Both the position numbers and the translations under genes were made by a program. DNA of 64,000 nucleotides from Psychrobacter fozii. Lineage in GTDB: Bacteria; Pseudomonadota; Gammaproteobacteria; Pseudomonadales; Moraxellaceae. Under the pieces are notes generated by a model. The model searched no databases, was not told the DNA's origin, and was given only the letters and a program-made list of their open reading frames with translations. Positions within the stretch are counted from its first letter, which is position 1. Each line of letters begins with the position of its first letter. The stretch is taken from the NCBI RefSeq assembly GCF_003217155.1, contig NZ_QJSU01000001.1, forward strand, positions 496,001 to 560,000, given 5' to 3'. Shown here in pieces: positions 28,004 to 38,376 of the stretch.

Positions 28004-28448
28004 CTACCCTGTCTCATGTATTCCTGCCAATTCGGCTAATATGCGCGCCAGTATAACAAATAATTCCCAAGTGCTATAGTATGCTGCTATCCGCAAAGAA
28101 ACAGCCTGTTAAGACAAATACTAAAATGACACTATTATAAATGATGTTTTTTACGGGCTAGTCGCTTAATAGTCTATATAAAGTTTTTAAACTAAAGTAA
28201 AGTTCTATACTATTGCATCTACATATAAAAGACTATGATTAGTCATCTGATGTATTAAGCCGATGATGGCATATACTATTAATAACAACTATCTATTGAA
28301 CCTCTTACAAAAACACCTTTTCATCAATTTTCATTAGCAACAGTCCAAGGGGCAATGATGACTGATAAAATGTGTCTGTCAAAGACTATAAATAGTATCT
28401 AAATTTCAGGCAAATATACAGAATACTTGGTATCAAGGAGAGGTCGTA
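28004..28448. other. Divergent intergenic region tpiA / pilB
   Basis: About 445 AT-rich bases between divergent genes; promoters for both must lie here. No stable hairpin, repeat or ORF stands out. Confidence 0.4.
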
Positions 28449-30164
28449 ATGTCTATCACATCTAATAAGTATGGTGGTTTAGCACATCAGCTAATCAGCG
28501 AAGGTATTGTTAGCGAAGCAAACATGAAAACGGCACAGTCTGAGTCGCAACAGCAACAAATAGGACTCGTATCTTATTTAGTAGACCACAAACTCGCCGA
28601 TGCTTATCATCTTGCTAAGATGCTGTCACAGGCATTTGGCGACCCTCTCTTCGACCTTGATGCCTTAAGCAATGATGTCGTTCCAAAAGATTTAGTAGAC
28701 GAAAAAATCGTTCGTAAATTTAATGCGCTGCCATTATTTAAACGAGGTCAACGATTATTTGTCGCGTTGAGTGATCCCACTCGAGTTGATGCTATCGATG
28801 CCATTGCCTTTAACTCACGGCTGTCTATTGAAACTATCGTCGTTGAAGAAGATAAGCTAAAAAAGCGTATTGAAAGCCTTTTCGCTGATACCATGCAAAG
28901 TTTTGATAGCTTCAATGACAGTGATTTGAACGTTGGATTTGACGATGGTGAAGATGACGACAGTGAAGGAGAAACCAAGCTTACTGATAGTGTGGATGAA
29001 GCGCCTGTTGTAAAGTTTGTCAATAAAATGCTAGTTGACGCGATTCGTATGGGTGCCTCCGACTTACATTTTGAGCCATATGAAAAGACATATCGTGTGC
29101 GATTTCGTGTCGATGGTGTGATGCAAAGCATGGCTAACCCTCCCGTGCAGCTGGCAGGTAAGATTGCAGCGCGCTTAAAGGTGATGTCGCAAATGGACAT
29201 CTCAGAGCGACGTGTACCGCAAGACGGACGTATTAAACTGAAACTATCTAAAAACAAGGCCATTGATTTCCGAGTGAACTCTTTACCGACCTTATTTGGC
29301 GAAAAAATTGTCTTACGTATCTTAGATCCTTCATCTGCCATGCTCGGTATTGAAGCTTTAGGTTATGAGCCCGACCAAAAAGAGATGTTCTTGGAAGCGC
29401 TTAACAAACCACAAGGCATGCTACTTATCACGGGGCCGACTGGCTCTGGTAAAACGGTCTCACTCTATACAGGCATTAATATTTTAAATACTGGGGCGAC
29501 CAATATCTCCACCGCCGAAGACCCAGTCGAGATTAACCTAGAAGGTATCAATCAGGTCAACGTTAATCCTAAAGTAGGCTTAACCTTTGCCAATGCGCTT
29601 AAATCTTTTTTACGCCAAGATCCGGATATTGTGATGGTTGGTGAGATTCGTGACCTTGAAACGGCTGAGATTGCGATAAAAGCAGCTCAAACGGGGCACA
29701 TGGTACTCTCGACTTTGCATACTAATTCAGCGCCGGAGACATTGACTCGTTTGCGTAACATGGGTGTGGCTTCATTTAATATCGCGACGTCAGTCAATTT
29801 AGTTATTGCCCAGCGATTGGCACGCCGCTTATGTAAAAACTGTAAAAAACCTATCAATATTCCGCGGCAGAGCCTGCTCGAGCTCGGTTTTACTGATACA
29901 GATTTAGACAATCCGGATAGCATCATTTATGAGCCCGTTGGCTGTAATGAATGCCGTGAAGGTTATAAAGGCCGGGTGGGTATTTATGAGGTAATGAAAG
30001 TTAGTCCAGATATTTCACGAATTATCATGGAAGATGGTAATGCCATAGACATAAAAGATGCAGCTCTTAAAAATGGTTTTCGAGATCTGCGCCGCTCTGG
30101 TATTTTGAAAGTACTACAAGGCGTAACCAGTATTCAAGAAATGATGCGTGTTACCTCAGAGTAG
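28449..30164 (+). CDS. pilB: Type IV pilus assembly ATPase PilB
   Basis: Hexameric cytoplasmic ATPase that drives pilus extension. The 571 residues have an N-terminal MshEN-type region (about 1-150), then an acidic linker (DDGEDDDSEGE). The catalytic domain has Walker A GPTGSGKT (329-336), the Asp box EDPVEI and Walker B-like VGEIRDLETAEIA. A tetracysteine zinc site comprises Cys462, 465, 499 and 502. AAGGAGAGG lies close before the ATG. First gene of the pilBCD cluster; no pilin gene is in the window. Confidence 0.96.
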   Translation: MSITSNKYGGLAHQLISEGIVSEANMKTAQSESQQQQIGLVSYLVDHKLADAYHLAKMLSQAFGDPLFDLDALSNDVVPKDLVDEKIVRKFNALPLFKRGQRLFVALSDPTRVDAIDAIAFNSRLSIETIVVEEDKLKKRIESLFADTMQSFDSFNDSDLNVGFDDGEDDDSEGETKLTDSVDEAPVVKFVNKMLVDAIRMGASDLHFEPYEKTYRVRFRVDGVMQSMANPPVQLAGKIAARLKVMSQMDISERRVPQDGRIKLKLSKNKAIDFRVNSLPTLFGEKIVLRILDPSSAMLGIEALGYEPDQKEMFLEALNKPQGMLLITGPTGSGKTVSLYTGINILNTGATNISTAEDPVEINLEGINQVNVNPKVGLTFANALKSFLRQDPDIVMVGEIRDLETAEIAIKAAQTGHMVLSTLHTNSAPETLTRLRNMGVASFNIATSVNLVIAQRLARRLCKNCKKPINIPRQSLLELGFTDTDLDNPDSIIYEPVGCNECREGYKGRVGIYEVMKVSPDISRIIMEDGNAIDIKDAALKNGFRDLRRSGILKVLQGVTSIQEMMRVTSE

Positions 30165-30385
30165 CTATTCCTAGCTCATAAATAGTGTCGTTGTTTGCAT
30201 AAGCTTTGCTTCATCAGCCAAACTTTTAGAAACTAGCAATACCACCTACCAGATATACTTAAATGTAAAACAGATATATACTGGTTTTTTGCGTTAAAAT
30301 AAAGTATGCCACTTTTAAGTAATGAGTCAGGCATCGTTATACATCTTTGCAATATCTATATTAGACAATATTTGAGGGTAGTATC

Positions 30386-31609
30386 ATGGCAAAAGCGAAG
30401 ACCGACATGCTGTTAGACTTTGTCTATGACGGGGTTAACCGACGCGGACAGAAAGTAAAAGGGGAAACGACTAGCCGTAGTTTGGAGCTTGCGAAAGCAA
30501 CTCTGCGTAAACAAGGTATCTCTGTTAAAGGCATCAAGAAAAAGCCTAAACCTCTATATACATTCAAAAAGTCTATTAAACCTATCGATATTGCCATTTT
30601 TGCTAGACAGTTAGCAACAATGATGAAAGCAGGTGTACCGCTGACACAATCTTTTGAGATTGTCGCTGACTCACTCGATAATCCCAGTATGAAAGACTTG
30701 GTATTACAAATAAAATCTGATATCGAGGCGGGTAGTACTTTTGCCTCTGCACTGCGTAACCATCCGCGCTATTTTGATGATCTTTTTTGCTCTCTTATCG
30801 ACTCTGGTGAACAGTCAGGTTCCCTTGAAACCATGCTTGAACGGGTTGCGACCTACAAGGAGAAAAGTGAATTACTCAAGGCTAAAATCAAAAAAGCCAT
30901 GAAATATCCGATTGCAGTTATTGTGGTTGCTATTATTGTTACTGTTATCTTGCTAGTTAAAGTAGTACCCGTATTTTCTGGATTGTTTGAATCTTTTGGT
31001 GCAGAGTTGCCTGCATTTACACAAATGGTGGTTGCCATGTCTGAGTGGATGCAAGCATGGTGGTTCGCTTTAATCATCATGATTGGTGGCACAATCATTA
31101 GTTTCTCAGAAGCCAAAAAACGCTCTAAGAAATTTCGAGATTTTTTAGACCGCGCAGTACTTAAGGCACCAATATTTGGCAATATCGCTTATCAGGCAAT
31201 TATTGCGCGTTTTTCACGTACCTTGTCTACTACCTTTGCCGCCGGTGTCCCGCTTATTGATGCTCTAGACTCTACTGCTGGTGCCACCAATAACGTTGTA
31301 TTCTACAATGCGACTCAACAAATTAAAAATGACGTATCCACTGGTCAACAATTACAATTTTCGATACGCTCAACTAATCTTTTTCCAAGTTTAGCTATTC
31401 AAATGGTCGGTATCGGTGAAGAATCTGGAAGCTTAGAGGAAATGCTCGACAAAGTGGCCGTCTATTACGAAAACGAAGTTGATAATGCAGTTGATGGATT
31501 AACCAGTTTAATGGAGCCCCTAATCATGTCTGTATTAGGGATATTGATTGGTGGCTTGGTAATTGCAATGTATTTGCCTATCTTCCAATTAGGTGCAGTG
31601 GTAGGTTAA
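30386..31609 (+). CDS. pilC: Type IV pilus inner-membrane platform protein PilC
   Basis: Polytopic inner-membrane protein that couples PilB to pilin assembly. The 407 residues contain two T2SSF domains (about 70-190 and 270-395), with FARQLATMMKAGVPL and FSRTLSTTFAAGVPL as matching repeat starts. Membrane helices are near 175-197, 225-245 and 375-400. It lies between pilB and pilD in the standard order. Confidence 0.95.
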   Translation: MAKAKTDMLLDFVYDGVNRRGQKVKGETTSRSLELAKATLRKQGISVKGIKKKPKPLYTFKKSIKPIDIAIFARQLATMMKAGVPLTQSFEIVADSLDNPSMKDLVLQIKSDIEAGSTFASALRNHPRYFDDLFCSLIDSGEQSGSLETMLERVATYKEKSELLKAKIKKAMKYPIAVIVVAIIVTVILLVKVVPVFSGLFESFGAELPAFTQMVVAMSEWMQAWWFALIIMIGGTIISFSEAKKRSKKFRDFLDRAVLKAPIFGNIAYQAIIARFSRTLSTTFAAGVPLIDALDSTAGATNNVVFYNATQQIKNDVSTGQQLQFSIRSTNLFPSLAIQMVGIGEESGSLEEMLDKVAVYYENEVDNAVDGLTSLMEPLIMSVLGILIGGLVIAMYLPIFQLGAVVG

Positions 31610-31634
31610 AAGCGAATTAAAGGACTGCTATTTC

Positions 31635-32534
31635 ATGCAATTTATACAGCTACTGCAAGATAATATGGCTATGGCTTTAGTCCTATTTGGTCTATTAGGT
31701 CTTTGTGTTGGCAGCTTTTTGAATGTGGTGATTCACCGTATTCCGCTAATGATGCTTTATGGTTGGCGACAAGAATGCAGCCAGTTTATGTCCGAGCAAG
31801 TAGACTTGCCGCATGAGCATACTATACCTCTAACAAATATCGTAGCCGCTGACCAACCTATTACGTTGAGTCGTCCTGCCTCACGCTGCCCTCATTGTAG
31901 CCATAAAATTAAGTGGTATGAAAATATACCTTTAGTTAGTTGGTTGGTACTACGCGGACGATGCTCAGATTGCAAAGCCTCTATCGGTTTGCGTTATCCT
32001 ATCGTTGAGCTGGTTACTGCATTACTGTCAGTATTAGTGATTTATCAGTTTGGGGTCAGTGCGGCTGGATTGTCAGCGTTACTTTTAGTGTGGACACTCA
32101 TTGCTTTAACAGGAATCGATTTTGATACTCAGCTACTACCAGATCGCCTAACCTTTCCTCTAGCTGGTTTAGGATTGGCCGTGAACTCACAAGGCTGGTT
32201 TGTCTCACCAACTCAATCGATTTGGGGATTATTACTTGGCTTTTTATCATTGTGGGTAGTGGTTAAGGTGTTTTTTCTTATCACTAAAAAACATGGTATG
32301 GGACAAGGAGACTTTAAGCTTTTAGCAGTATTAGGGGCTTGGCTCGGGCCTATGATGTTGCCATTGATTATTTTATTATCTTCATTGCTAGGGTCAATTG
32401 TCGGAATTATCCTAATGAGAAAGCAAGGTGAGAGTAAACCGTTCGCCTTTGGTCCTTACATCGCTATTGCAGGTATCGTTGCTTTACTATATGGCTCAGA
32501 GATTGTCAGCTGGTATCTCGGTATGTATCCTTAA
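31635..32534 (+). CDS. pilD: Prepilin peptidase/N-methyltransferase PilD
   Basis: Inner-membrane aspartyl protease that cleaves and N-methylates type IV prepilins and type II secretion pseudopilins. The 299 residues have the tetracysteine site (Cys85, 88, 110, 113), catalytic Asp162 in GIDFD and Asp226 in GMGQGD, and about seven to eight membrane helices. The start gives the usual LxGLCVGSFLNVVIHRIP segment. It follows pilC by 25 bases. Confidence 0.96.
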   Translation: MQFIQLLQDNMAMALVLFGLLGLCVGSFLNVVIHRIPLMMLYGWRQECSQFMSEQVDLPHEHTIPLTNIVAADQPITLSRPASRCPHCSHKIKWYENIPLVSWLVLRGRCSDCKASIGLRYPIVELVTALLSVLVIYQFGVSAAGLSALLLVWTLIALTGIDFDTQLLPDRLTFPLAGLGLAVNSQGWFVSPTQSIWGLLLGFLSLWVVVKVFFLITKKHGMGQGDFKLLAVLGAWLGPMMLPLIILLSSLLGSIVGIILMRKQGESKPFAFGPYIAIAGIVALLYGSEIVSWYLGMYP

Positions 32535-32658
32535 TAGTTTGTGACAATAAAAACAGGTTAGGACAGCAAACTATCAATCTTTAACGGTCCTACTTGAAAG
32601 CTATATTTTTCAATTGGCAACTGCTACTATTATCATACCAATCAGATAAGTCATCATT

Positions 32659-33351
32659 ATGTCAAAATACACAATCAATTCTTCACACTACTCGCATCAA
32701 TCGCAAAGTCTGCAAACTAAAAGTAAGACCCTAGTAGTCGGTTTGACAGGTGGTATCGGCAGTGGAAAATCTGCTGCTAGTGCTTGGTTCGCTGAGCAAG
32801 GTATTGATATTATTGATGCCGATGTCATTGCCCATGAAATCGTCGCTAAAGGCAGTTCGACCTTGCGAAAAATTCAGAAGAAATTTGGTGATTGGGTATT
32901 GAATGGTGATGGTTCCATGGATCGAGCGGCCGTAAGAACGCACGTATTCACACACCCTGATGCATTAATTGAGTTAGAAGCAATCACTCATCCTGCGATA
33001 CGCGAGACAGCAAAAGCTCAGTTAGCGGCTAGTACCACACCTTATATAGTGTTGTCAGCACCACTACTCATCGAAGCTGCAGAAGCAGGACTGGCGAATC
33101 TATGCCAACGTATTCTAGTAATGGATGCCACTGAAGACACGCAGCTTGCACGTGCCAGTCAGCGTGACGAGCAAAGCGTGCAAAAGATTAAAGCCATCAT
33201 GCTCAATCAACTAAGCCGCGAAGAGCGCAATCGCCATGCTGATGATGTGGTGCTAAATGAAAGTAATCTTACAGATCTATACTCACAATTAGAACCACTA
33301 CATCAAGAATATCTTATACTGGCCCAGCAGCTAAAGTTCGCTGCCGATTAA
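32659..33351 (+). CDS. coaE: Dephospho-CoA kinase
   Basis: Last step of coenzyme A synthesis. The 230 residues have the P-loop GLTGGIGSGKS (28-38), DADVIAHEIV and the LID-like LSREERNRHADDV segment. Placement next to pilD (pilBCD-coaE) is common in pseudomonads and relatives. The N-terminal ~25 residues before the P-loop are longer than usual; no better internal start is visible. The 3' end overlaps the convergent rlmB gene by 38 bases. Confidence 0.95.
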   Translation: MSKYTINSSHYSHQSQSLQTKSKTLVVGLTGGIGSGKSAASAWFAEQGIDIIDADVIAHEIVAKGSSTLRKIQKKFGDWVLNGDGSMDRAAVRTHVFTHPDALIELEAITHPAIRETAKAQLAASTTPYIVLSAPLLIEAAEAGLANLCQRILVMDATEDTQLARASQRDEQSVQKIKAIMLNQLSREERNRHADDVVLNESNLTDLYSQLEPLHQEYLILAQQLKFAAD

Positions 33352-34084
33352 CTTCGTATAATGCCATACCCGTGGCAACACTCACATTTAAACTCTGTAG
33401 GTTGCCATACTCATTTCCTGACATTGGAATATAAACCAGCTCATCGCAGCTCTCCATAGTCAGACGACGCATCCCTTCCCCTTCTGAACCCATGATAATA
33501 GCTGTCTTACCTGTTAAGTCAGCAGCATGTATCGGCTTGGCATCAGAATTGAGCGCGGTCCCAAAAACAAATACGCCTGCACTCTTTATCTGTGACAGTG
33601 TACGAGCCAGATTGGTAACACTGATAATCGGCATCATCTCAGCTGCGCCAACAGATACTTTGGCAACCGTTGGTGTTAGGCTTGCCGCATGATGCTTTGG
33701 ACAAACCACAGCATCCACGCCCATTGCTACAGCAGTACGCAAGCAAGCGCCAAAATTATGCGCATCGGTAATTTGGTCTAAGACTAATAGCAAACACTGA
33801 TCACGTCCAACGATAGTATCGAGCAACCCTTCGTTAGCGAAGCCTAGTGGACGAGCATTTAGCACGACACCTTGATGTTGCGGGCTACCACATAATTGTG
33901 TGAGATTGTCTTTTTGTGTTGGCTGGATACTGATACCATTTGCGCTTGCCTGTGCCATAATCGCTTGTACGTGGCTATCAGTCTCTCGGCCTTGCTGTAC
34001 AAATAAGCTAAGCCCATCAAGAGGACGATGTTCGAGTAAGGCATCAATTGCATGAATACCATAGAAGTAAATAGGTTTTGCCAT
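33314..34084 (-). CDS. rlmB: 23S rRNA (guanosine-2'-O-)-methyltransferase RlmB
   Basis: SpoU/TrmH-family enzyme that methylates G2251 of 23S rRNA (E. coli numbering). The 256 residues show a substrate-binding N domain starting IYFYGIHAIDALL and the three SPOUT motifs: DAHNFGACLRTA (107-118; Asn110, Arg116), IIMGSEGEGMRRL (196-208) and IPMSG...NLQSLNVSVATGMALYEV (219-245). It is convergent with coaE and overlaps its 3' end. Confidence 0.93.
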   Translation of the reverse strand: MAKPIYFYGIHAIDALLEHRPLDGLSLFVQQGRETDSHVQAIMAQASANGISIQPTQKDNLTQLCGSPQHQGVVLNARPLGFANEGLLDTIVGRDQCLLLVLDQITDAHNFGACLRTAVAMGVDAVVCPKHHAASLTPTVAKVSVGAAEMMPIISVTNLARTLSQIKSAGVFVFGTALNSDAKPIHAADLTGKTAIIMGSEGEGMRRLTMESCDELVYIPMSGNEYGNLQSLNVSVATGMALYEVNRQRTLAAGPV

Positions 34085-34206
34085 AGTAGGCCTACTAGTT
34101 ATGAAGTGATTGTTTGTAAGGTGGTGAACGCCTAATGCGATAAAACAGAAAAAGAATAGAGAGGTGATTGTAGCAAGTCATTGTGAATAAAAGGGTGTGA
34201 CAATTG

Positions 34207-34250
34207 AAAAAGAAATAAACAATGCCAATTCAGTATTGTTTATTTCTTTT
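34207..34250 (-). terminator. Perfect 16-bp stem downstream of ppnP
   Basis: AAAAGAAATAAACAAT (34208-34223) and its exact complement (34235-34250) are separated by an 11-base loop. AT-rich, and followed by T on the minus strand. Probably the ppnP terminator. Confidence 0.7.
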
Positions 34251-34336
34251 GAATGAGAAGTGCTTGGCATGATAAATGGTAAGCCACTAAACTATGATTT
34301 CAACCGGCTGGTTTTGATAAAGACCTGCCAATCAAA

Positions 34337-34672
34337 TTAGCCCTCTAGGTGACAAACATATTGTACAATTTCTTCGGTACGTAAGTTAAAACCACTATTG
34401 CCTTCAACCACGAATGACTGACCTGCACGGTAGTAACTGAACTCTTCTTCACCATTCGTTTTGACTTCACACTCACCGCCGATGATTTCGATACGCTCAG
34501 AGGTATTGGTGCTAAAGTGATAGTGCTCAACCAAGTTATCACAAGGCAGAATAACGCCCAATGTCTTATGTCGACCATCTTCGAACATAATAGTGTGACT
34601 AGAACAACGACCATCATAAGATATCGTTGCTTGAGCATTGACTGTTACATTAGTAAATTGCGCCGCTGTCAT
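34337..34672 (-). CDS. ppnP: Pyrimidine/purine nucleoside phosphorylase
   Basis: Small cupin-fold enzyme (formerly DUF1255/YaiE) that splits nucleosides with phosphate to bases and ribose-1-phosphate. The 111 residues match the family: ATISYDGRCSSHTIMFEDG (15-33), KTLGVILP (35-42) and GQSFVVEGNSGFNLR (84-98). A frame of similar length overlaps it but has no family features. It is monocistronic, with a hairpin downstream. Confidence 0.92.
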   Translation of the reverse strand: MTAAQFTNVTVNAQATISYDGRCSSHTIMFEDGRHKTLGVILPCDNLVEHYHFSTNTSERIEIIGGECEVKTNGEEEFSYYRAGQSFVVEGNSGFNLRTEEIVQYVCHLEG

Positions 34673-35346
34673 AGTGGCTTCCTTATCAAATAATTATTGC
34701 AAAACTAAAAAATAAGTAACTGGGTAGAGTACCGTGAAAGTGTATATTTTAGAAAATATAGATTCTAATTTGTGTTTTCTATTGTTCTAGAACCTGTGCT
34801 CTAGCTGTGGGCGCAGGCTTTACAAAGACGATATAGACTCATAGTTGAGATTCTTACCTTTAGCACTATACCTGCTTAATTTGAAAGTATTGTGACTCGT
34901 TGTCATGTAACATGAGGCATAAAAGCTAGCCAGTAAGAGTTTATCATTATGTTAGATTATGCTACCACATTATATCTATAAAGTTTGTTAAAGCGGTTAG
35001 GAAAATTTTATCTAATGCCCATTCTAGAATGTCTTTGCGGCTGAATATTTGATTCTAATATCTCACTGAAATTTGATTAACTTATTCAATTCATGACTAA
35101 TATTAAGCAGCAAATGACAGCAATGAACCATTAGCTATTGCAAATTTTGTGATAATATTTTTTCCTCAATTTATTGTATTCACTGCTATTAAAATTTGTA
35201 TTTGACCACATTTAACACCATAATATTTGCTAATTATCGTTATATAGCTAGTATTAGTACCTGAACGATTTCACTTATTTATTCTATTTTAGATATGGCT
35301 TTACTGTTTTATAAGTGAAGCTCATTGTCTATCATGAGAGGCGTTG
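34673..35346. other. Divergent intergenic region ppnP / recN
   Basis: About 670 AT-rich bases with no credible ORF. I looked for an E. coli-type LexA box (CTGT-N8-ACAG) before recN and saw none. Promoters for ppnP and recN must lie here. Confidence 0.45.
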
Positions 35347-37026
35347 ATGCTAGTATCATTAACTTTACATCAGTTTGCGTTGATCGCTCAGCATGAGCTG
35401 AGTGTGGCTGAAGGCTTCAATGTCATCACTGGCGAAACGGGAGCTGGCAAATCGCTATTACTTGATGCGTTATCACTGTGTGCGGGTGAGCGTGCAGACA
35501 GTGCCATGGTCAGACATGGTGCTGCACATGCAGATATTTATGCGCAGTTTGATGTAGAAGACAACCATGTCATTGCTGACTGGTTCGCTAGAAATGATAG
35601 AGCTCTAGAAGAGCCGGAAGTATTAATTCGCCGCCAACTTAGTAATAACGGCCGCTCAAAGGCATGGTTAAATGGTGTGCCAGTGAGTTTGGCTGAGCTG
35701 AAAAGCCTCGGTACATTATTGGTCAATATCCATAGCCAACATGCTCAACAAGCATTGCTTAAACCACAATTTGTGGTGAAATGGTTGGACGAGATGGAGC
35801 AAATCACACCCCTAGCCTTACAAACGGCTAGTAGCTATCAAACCTATCAGCAGCTCAAACGCCGCGCCGATGATATCGCCAGTCGTGAAGCCCAGCGTCA
35901 AGACCGTATTCAATTGTTGCAAAGCCAACTAGCAGACATTGCGCCATTATTAGCCGTTGATTATGCAGAGGTCGAAGCAGAGCATGAAGAGTTGTCTAAT
36001 ATAGAAGCACTGATGCAAGAGGCCAGCCACGGCTTACATTTGCTCGATAATGATACGGATGAGCCAGATGTTATGACCTTATTAGGACAGGCCATCAAGC
36101 TCTGTGACAATCAAATGAGTGTCAGCCAAACCTTTGAGCAAGCGTCTGAGCAGCTACATTTAGCGCAGCAGCAAATCACTGAAGTAACTGGCCTATTATC
36201 AGATTATGCCGAGCAACAACTGCCTGATCCTGAGCGCTTGCAAACACTAGACAGTCTTATCAGCTTGGGGCATCGTTTATCACGAAAGCACAGCTTGCCA
36301 GCCAGTGACTTAATCGAGGAAGCAAAAGGTTGGGAGACACAATTAGAGCAATTAGAAAATGAGCCCAGTAGCGATGCGATGGCGGCTCAAATTGAACAAG
36401 CTTGGCAAGAATACCTGACACTAGCCACCCAATTAAATAAAGAACGCACTAAAGCTGCACCAATTGTCAGTAAACAGCTGATTAAGCAATTACAACCACT
36501 TGCCCTACCCAATGCCCGCTGTGAGTTTGTCTTTACCAAAAAAGTAGATCCTAGCCAATATAGTGCGCAAGGTTGTTTTGATATTGATCTGTTATTTAGC
36601 GCCAATGTTGGTATGCCGATGCAGCCACTGCACAAGATTGCCTCAGGTGGTGAGCTGTCAAGAATGGCATTGGTCATGCAAGTACTGCAAGCCACCAATG
36701 CAGACAACAATGCTGCCAAGCCAATGCTCGTATTTGATGAAGTCGATGTCGGTATCAGTGGTGGCACAGCACAAGTTGTCGGGGAGCTGTTGCGTGAGCT
36801 TGGCCGTACGCAGCAACTATTGGCCATTACGCACCAAGCACAAGTAGCAGCGCAAGCACATCAGCATATCTTGGTACAGAAGCATCATCAGGAGCAGACT
36901 GAGAGTGAGCTATTGATATTGACCGATAGTGCACAGATCGATGAGCTGGCACGTATGTCCGGTGGTGTAATCATTACTGACGTTACCCGTGATCATGCTC
37001 GTAGTTTATTGACGGATGTTAAATAG
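35347..37026 (+). CDS. recN: DNA repair protein RecN
   Basis: SMC-like ATPase that holds broken DNA ends together during recombinational repair. The 559 residues have Walker A TGETGAGKS (about 29-37), a long central coiled coil (about 150-370), signature SGGELSRMALV and Walker B LVFDEVDVGISGGTA. A TTG one codon upstream is in frame, but the ATG at 35347 is better spaced from GAGAGG. Strongly Gln/Glu-rich arms. It is followed by yqgE and ruvX in the same direction. Confidence 0.95.
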   Translation: MLVSLTLHQFALIAQHELSVAEGFNVITGETGAGKSLLLDALSLCAGERADSAMVRHGAAHADIYAQFDVEDNHVIADWFARNDRALEEPEVLIRRQLSNNGRSKAWLNGVPVSLAELKSLGTLLVNIHSQHAQQALLKPQFVVKWLDEMEQITPLALQTASSYQTYQQLKRRADDIASREAQRQDRIQLLQSQLADIAPLLAVDYAEVEAEHEELSNIEALMQEASHGLHLLDNDTDEPDVMTLLGQAIKLCDNQMSVSQTFEQASEQLHLAQQQITEVTGLLSDYAEQQLPDPERLQTLDSLISLGHRLSRKHSLPASDLIEEAKGWETQLEQLENEPSSDAMAAQIEQAWQEYLTLATQLNKERTKAAPIVSKQLIKQLQPLALPNARCEFVFTKKVDPSQYSAQGCFDIDLLFSANVGMPMQPLHKIASGGELSRMALVMQVLQATNADNNAAKPMLVFDEVDVGISGGTAQVVGELLRELGRTQQLLAITHQAQVAAQAHQHILVQKHHQEQTESELLILTDSAQIDELARMSGGVIITDVTRDHARSLLTDVK

Positions 37027-37144
37027 ACATCCTGCATTTATCATCAGCCCCACATCACGGCTAAATATTTGCTTTAGTTGATTTTTTACTCACTATCGCC
37101 ATATAGTGGTCTTTCACCTTTATTATTAGGTTTTGCTTGTCTCT

Positions 37145-37708
37145 ATGTCTAAAACCAATTTGACTCATCATTTCTTAATCGCGGCGCCAGAGCTGTCAGA
37201 CCCAAGGTTTGAGCAGGCGCTAATCTATATCTGCCGTCATGATAAGCATGGTGCACTCGGCTTGGTCATCAATCGTCCATTAGAGCAATCACATGTGGGT
37301 AAGCTGCTAGAAGATTTAGATATTGAGGTGACTGATCCGCAGGTGATGGAAGATTTGGCATTAGAAGGCGGCCCTATGTATCCTGAGGTTGGCTTTGTAC
37401 TGCATACTGGCCAACCAGATTGGGCATCGTCTTTTGCGATATCAGAAAATGTCTGCATCACGACCAGTCAAGATATCCTCAAGCGTATCGCCGCAGGTCA
37501 AGGTGTTGGTCACTATCAACTGTGCTTGGGCCATGCCAGCTGGGGCAAAAAACAACTGGATCAAGAATTGAATAATGGTGATTGGTTGGTCTGCCCTGCA
37601 GATCTAAACTTATTGTTTGATACGCCATTTGAAGAGCGCTGGCAAATAGCCGCTGATAAAATCGGAATCAACTTTGATTACCTAAGCAGTGATATCGGTC
37701 ACGCTTAA
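37145..37708 (+). CDS. YqgE/AlgH family protein
   Basis: Conserved cytosolic protein of unknown biochemical role. The 187 residues include [22 protein letters not shown] (7-28), [10 protein letters not shown] (35-44), GGPM near 80-83 and [14 protein letters not shown] (about 137-150). An in-frame TTG at 37133 would add four residues; neither start has a strong Shine-Dalgarno. It is usually located directly before ruvX (yqgF), as here, six bases apart. Confidence 0.9.
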   Translation: MSKTNLTHHFLIAAPELSDPRFEQALIYICRHDKHGALGLVINRPLEQSHVGKLLEDLDIEVTDPQVMEDLALEGGPMYPEVGFVLHTGQPDWASSFAISENVCITTSQDILKRIAAGQGVGHYQLCLGHASWGKKQLDQELNNGDWLVCPADLNLLFDTPFEERWQIAADKIGINFDYLSSDIGHA

Positions 37709-37714
37709 CCTCAG

Positions 37715-38302
37715 ATGTTCCATGAATACAAAAATAAAAAATCAAAACAGGATACATCCTTTACTATGGTAGATAGCACTCTTATAACAGATAGCACCAA
37801 TACAATAGAGACTGATACTGGCGTTGCTGAAGCGACCGTTAAGCCGCATCTTGTCTTAGCCTTAGACTATGGCGTCAAAAAAATGGGCATGGCACTTGGT
37901 AATACTATTACCGAGACAGCGCGTGCTTTTGATATTTTAGCGATGAATAATGGCCAACCAGATTGGGATAATTTACTCGGTATTATCAAGGTGTGGGGCG
38001 TGTCAAAGGTGGTCGTCGGCCTACCGCTAAATATGGATGGTAGTAGCTCGATGCTGTCTAAGCGTGCGCATAAATTTGCTCGTCGCCTAGCGCATAGAGT
38101 TATGGAGCAGCATCTGCCCGTAGTAGTTTCACTCTGTGATGAACGCCTGACTTCAGTCGCAGCACGAGAAATCGCTTGGGACAACGGTTGGATTAAAAAC
38201 GAGCGTGACCCTATTGATGATATTTCTGCATGTATCCTGATGTCGACGTACTTTGCTGATCCGAATAGTAGTATTGCCATCGATGCAATCAAAGCAGATT
38301 AG
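37715..38302 (+). CDS. ruvX: Holliday junction resolvase-like protein RuvX/YqgF
   Basis: RNase H-fold nuclease family implicated in Holliday junction resolution and in processing the 16S rRNA 5' end. The catalytic acidic residues lie in ALDYGVKKMG (Asp51), CDERLTS and DDISA. GLPLNMDGS is the family loop. At 195 residues it is about 55 longer than E. coli YqgF (138). The extra is an N-terminal Thr/Asp-rich tail (1-45), so a start at the internal ATG 37766 is possible; ribosome binding sites do not decide. Confidence 0.88.
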   Translation: MFHEYKNKKSKQDTSFTMVDSTLITDSTNTIETDTGVAEATVKPHLVLALDYGVKKMGMALGNTITETARAFDILAMNNGQPDWDNLLGIIKVWGVSKVVVGLPLNMDGSSSMLSKRAHKFARRLAHRVMEQHLPVVVSLCDERLTSVAAREIAWDNGWIKNERDPIDDISACILMSTYFADPNSSIAIDAIKAD

Positions 38303-38376
38303 CTTAGCAACTAGCGTGCCACTCCTATGCCAATAATTTCTGCTATACCATCCAAACGGATAAATGACTGATTATT

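Noticed and set aside
28748-29341. 197-codon open frame on the minus strand inside pilB
   Set aside because: It is antisense to the conserved PilB core, has a low-complexity Ser/Thr-rich translation and no ribosome binding site.
34673-35346. LexA/SOS box before recN
   Set aside because: No CTGT-N8-ACAG-like site was seen; Moraxellaceae generally do not use the canonical LexA system, so another control is expected.
36387-36827. 146-codon open frame antisense to recN
   Set aside because: It overlaps the RecN C-terminal ATPase motifs and has no start signal.
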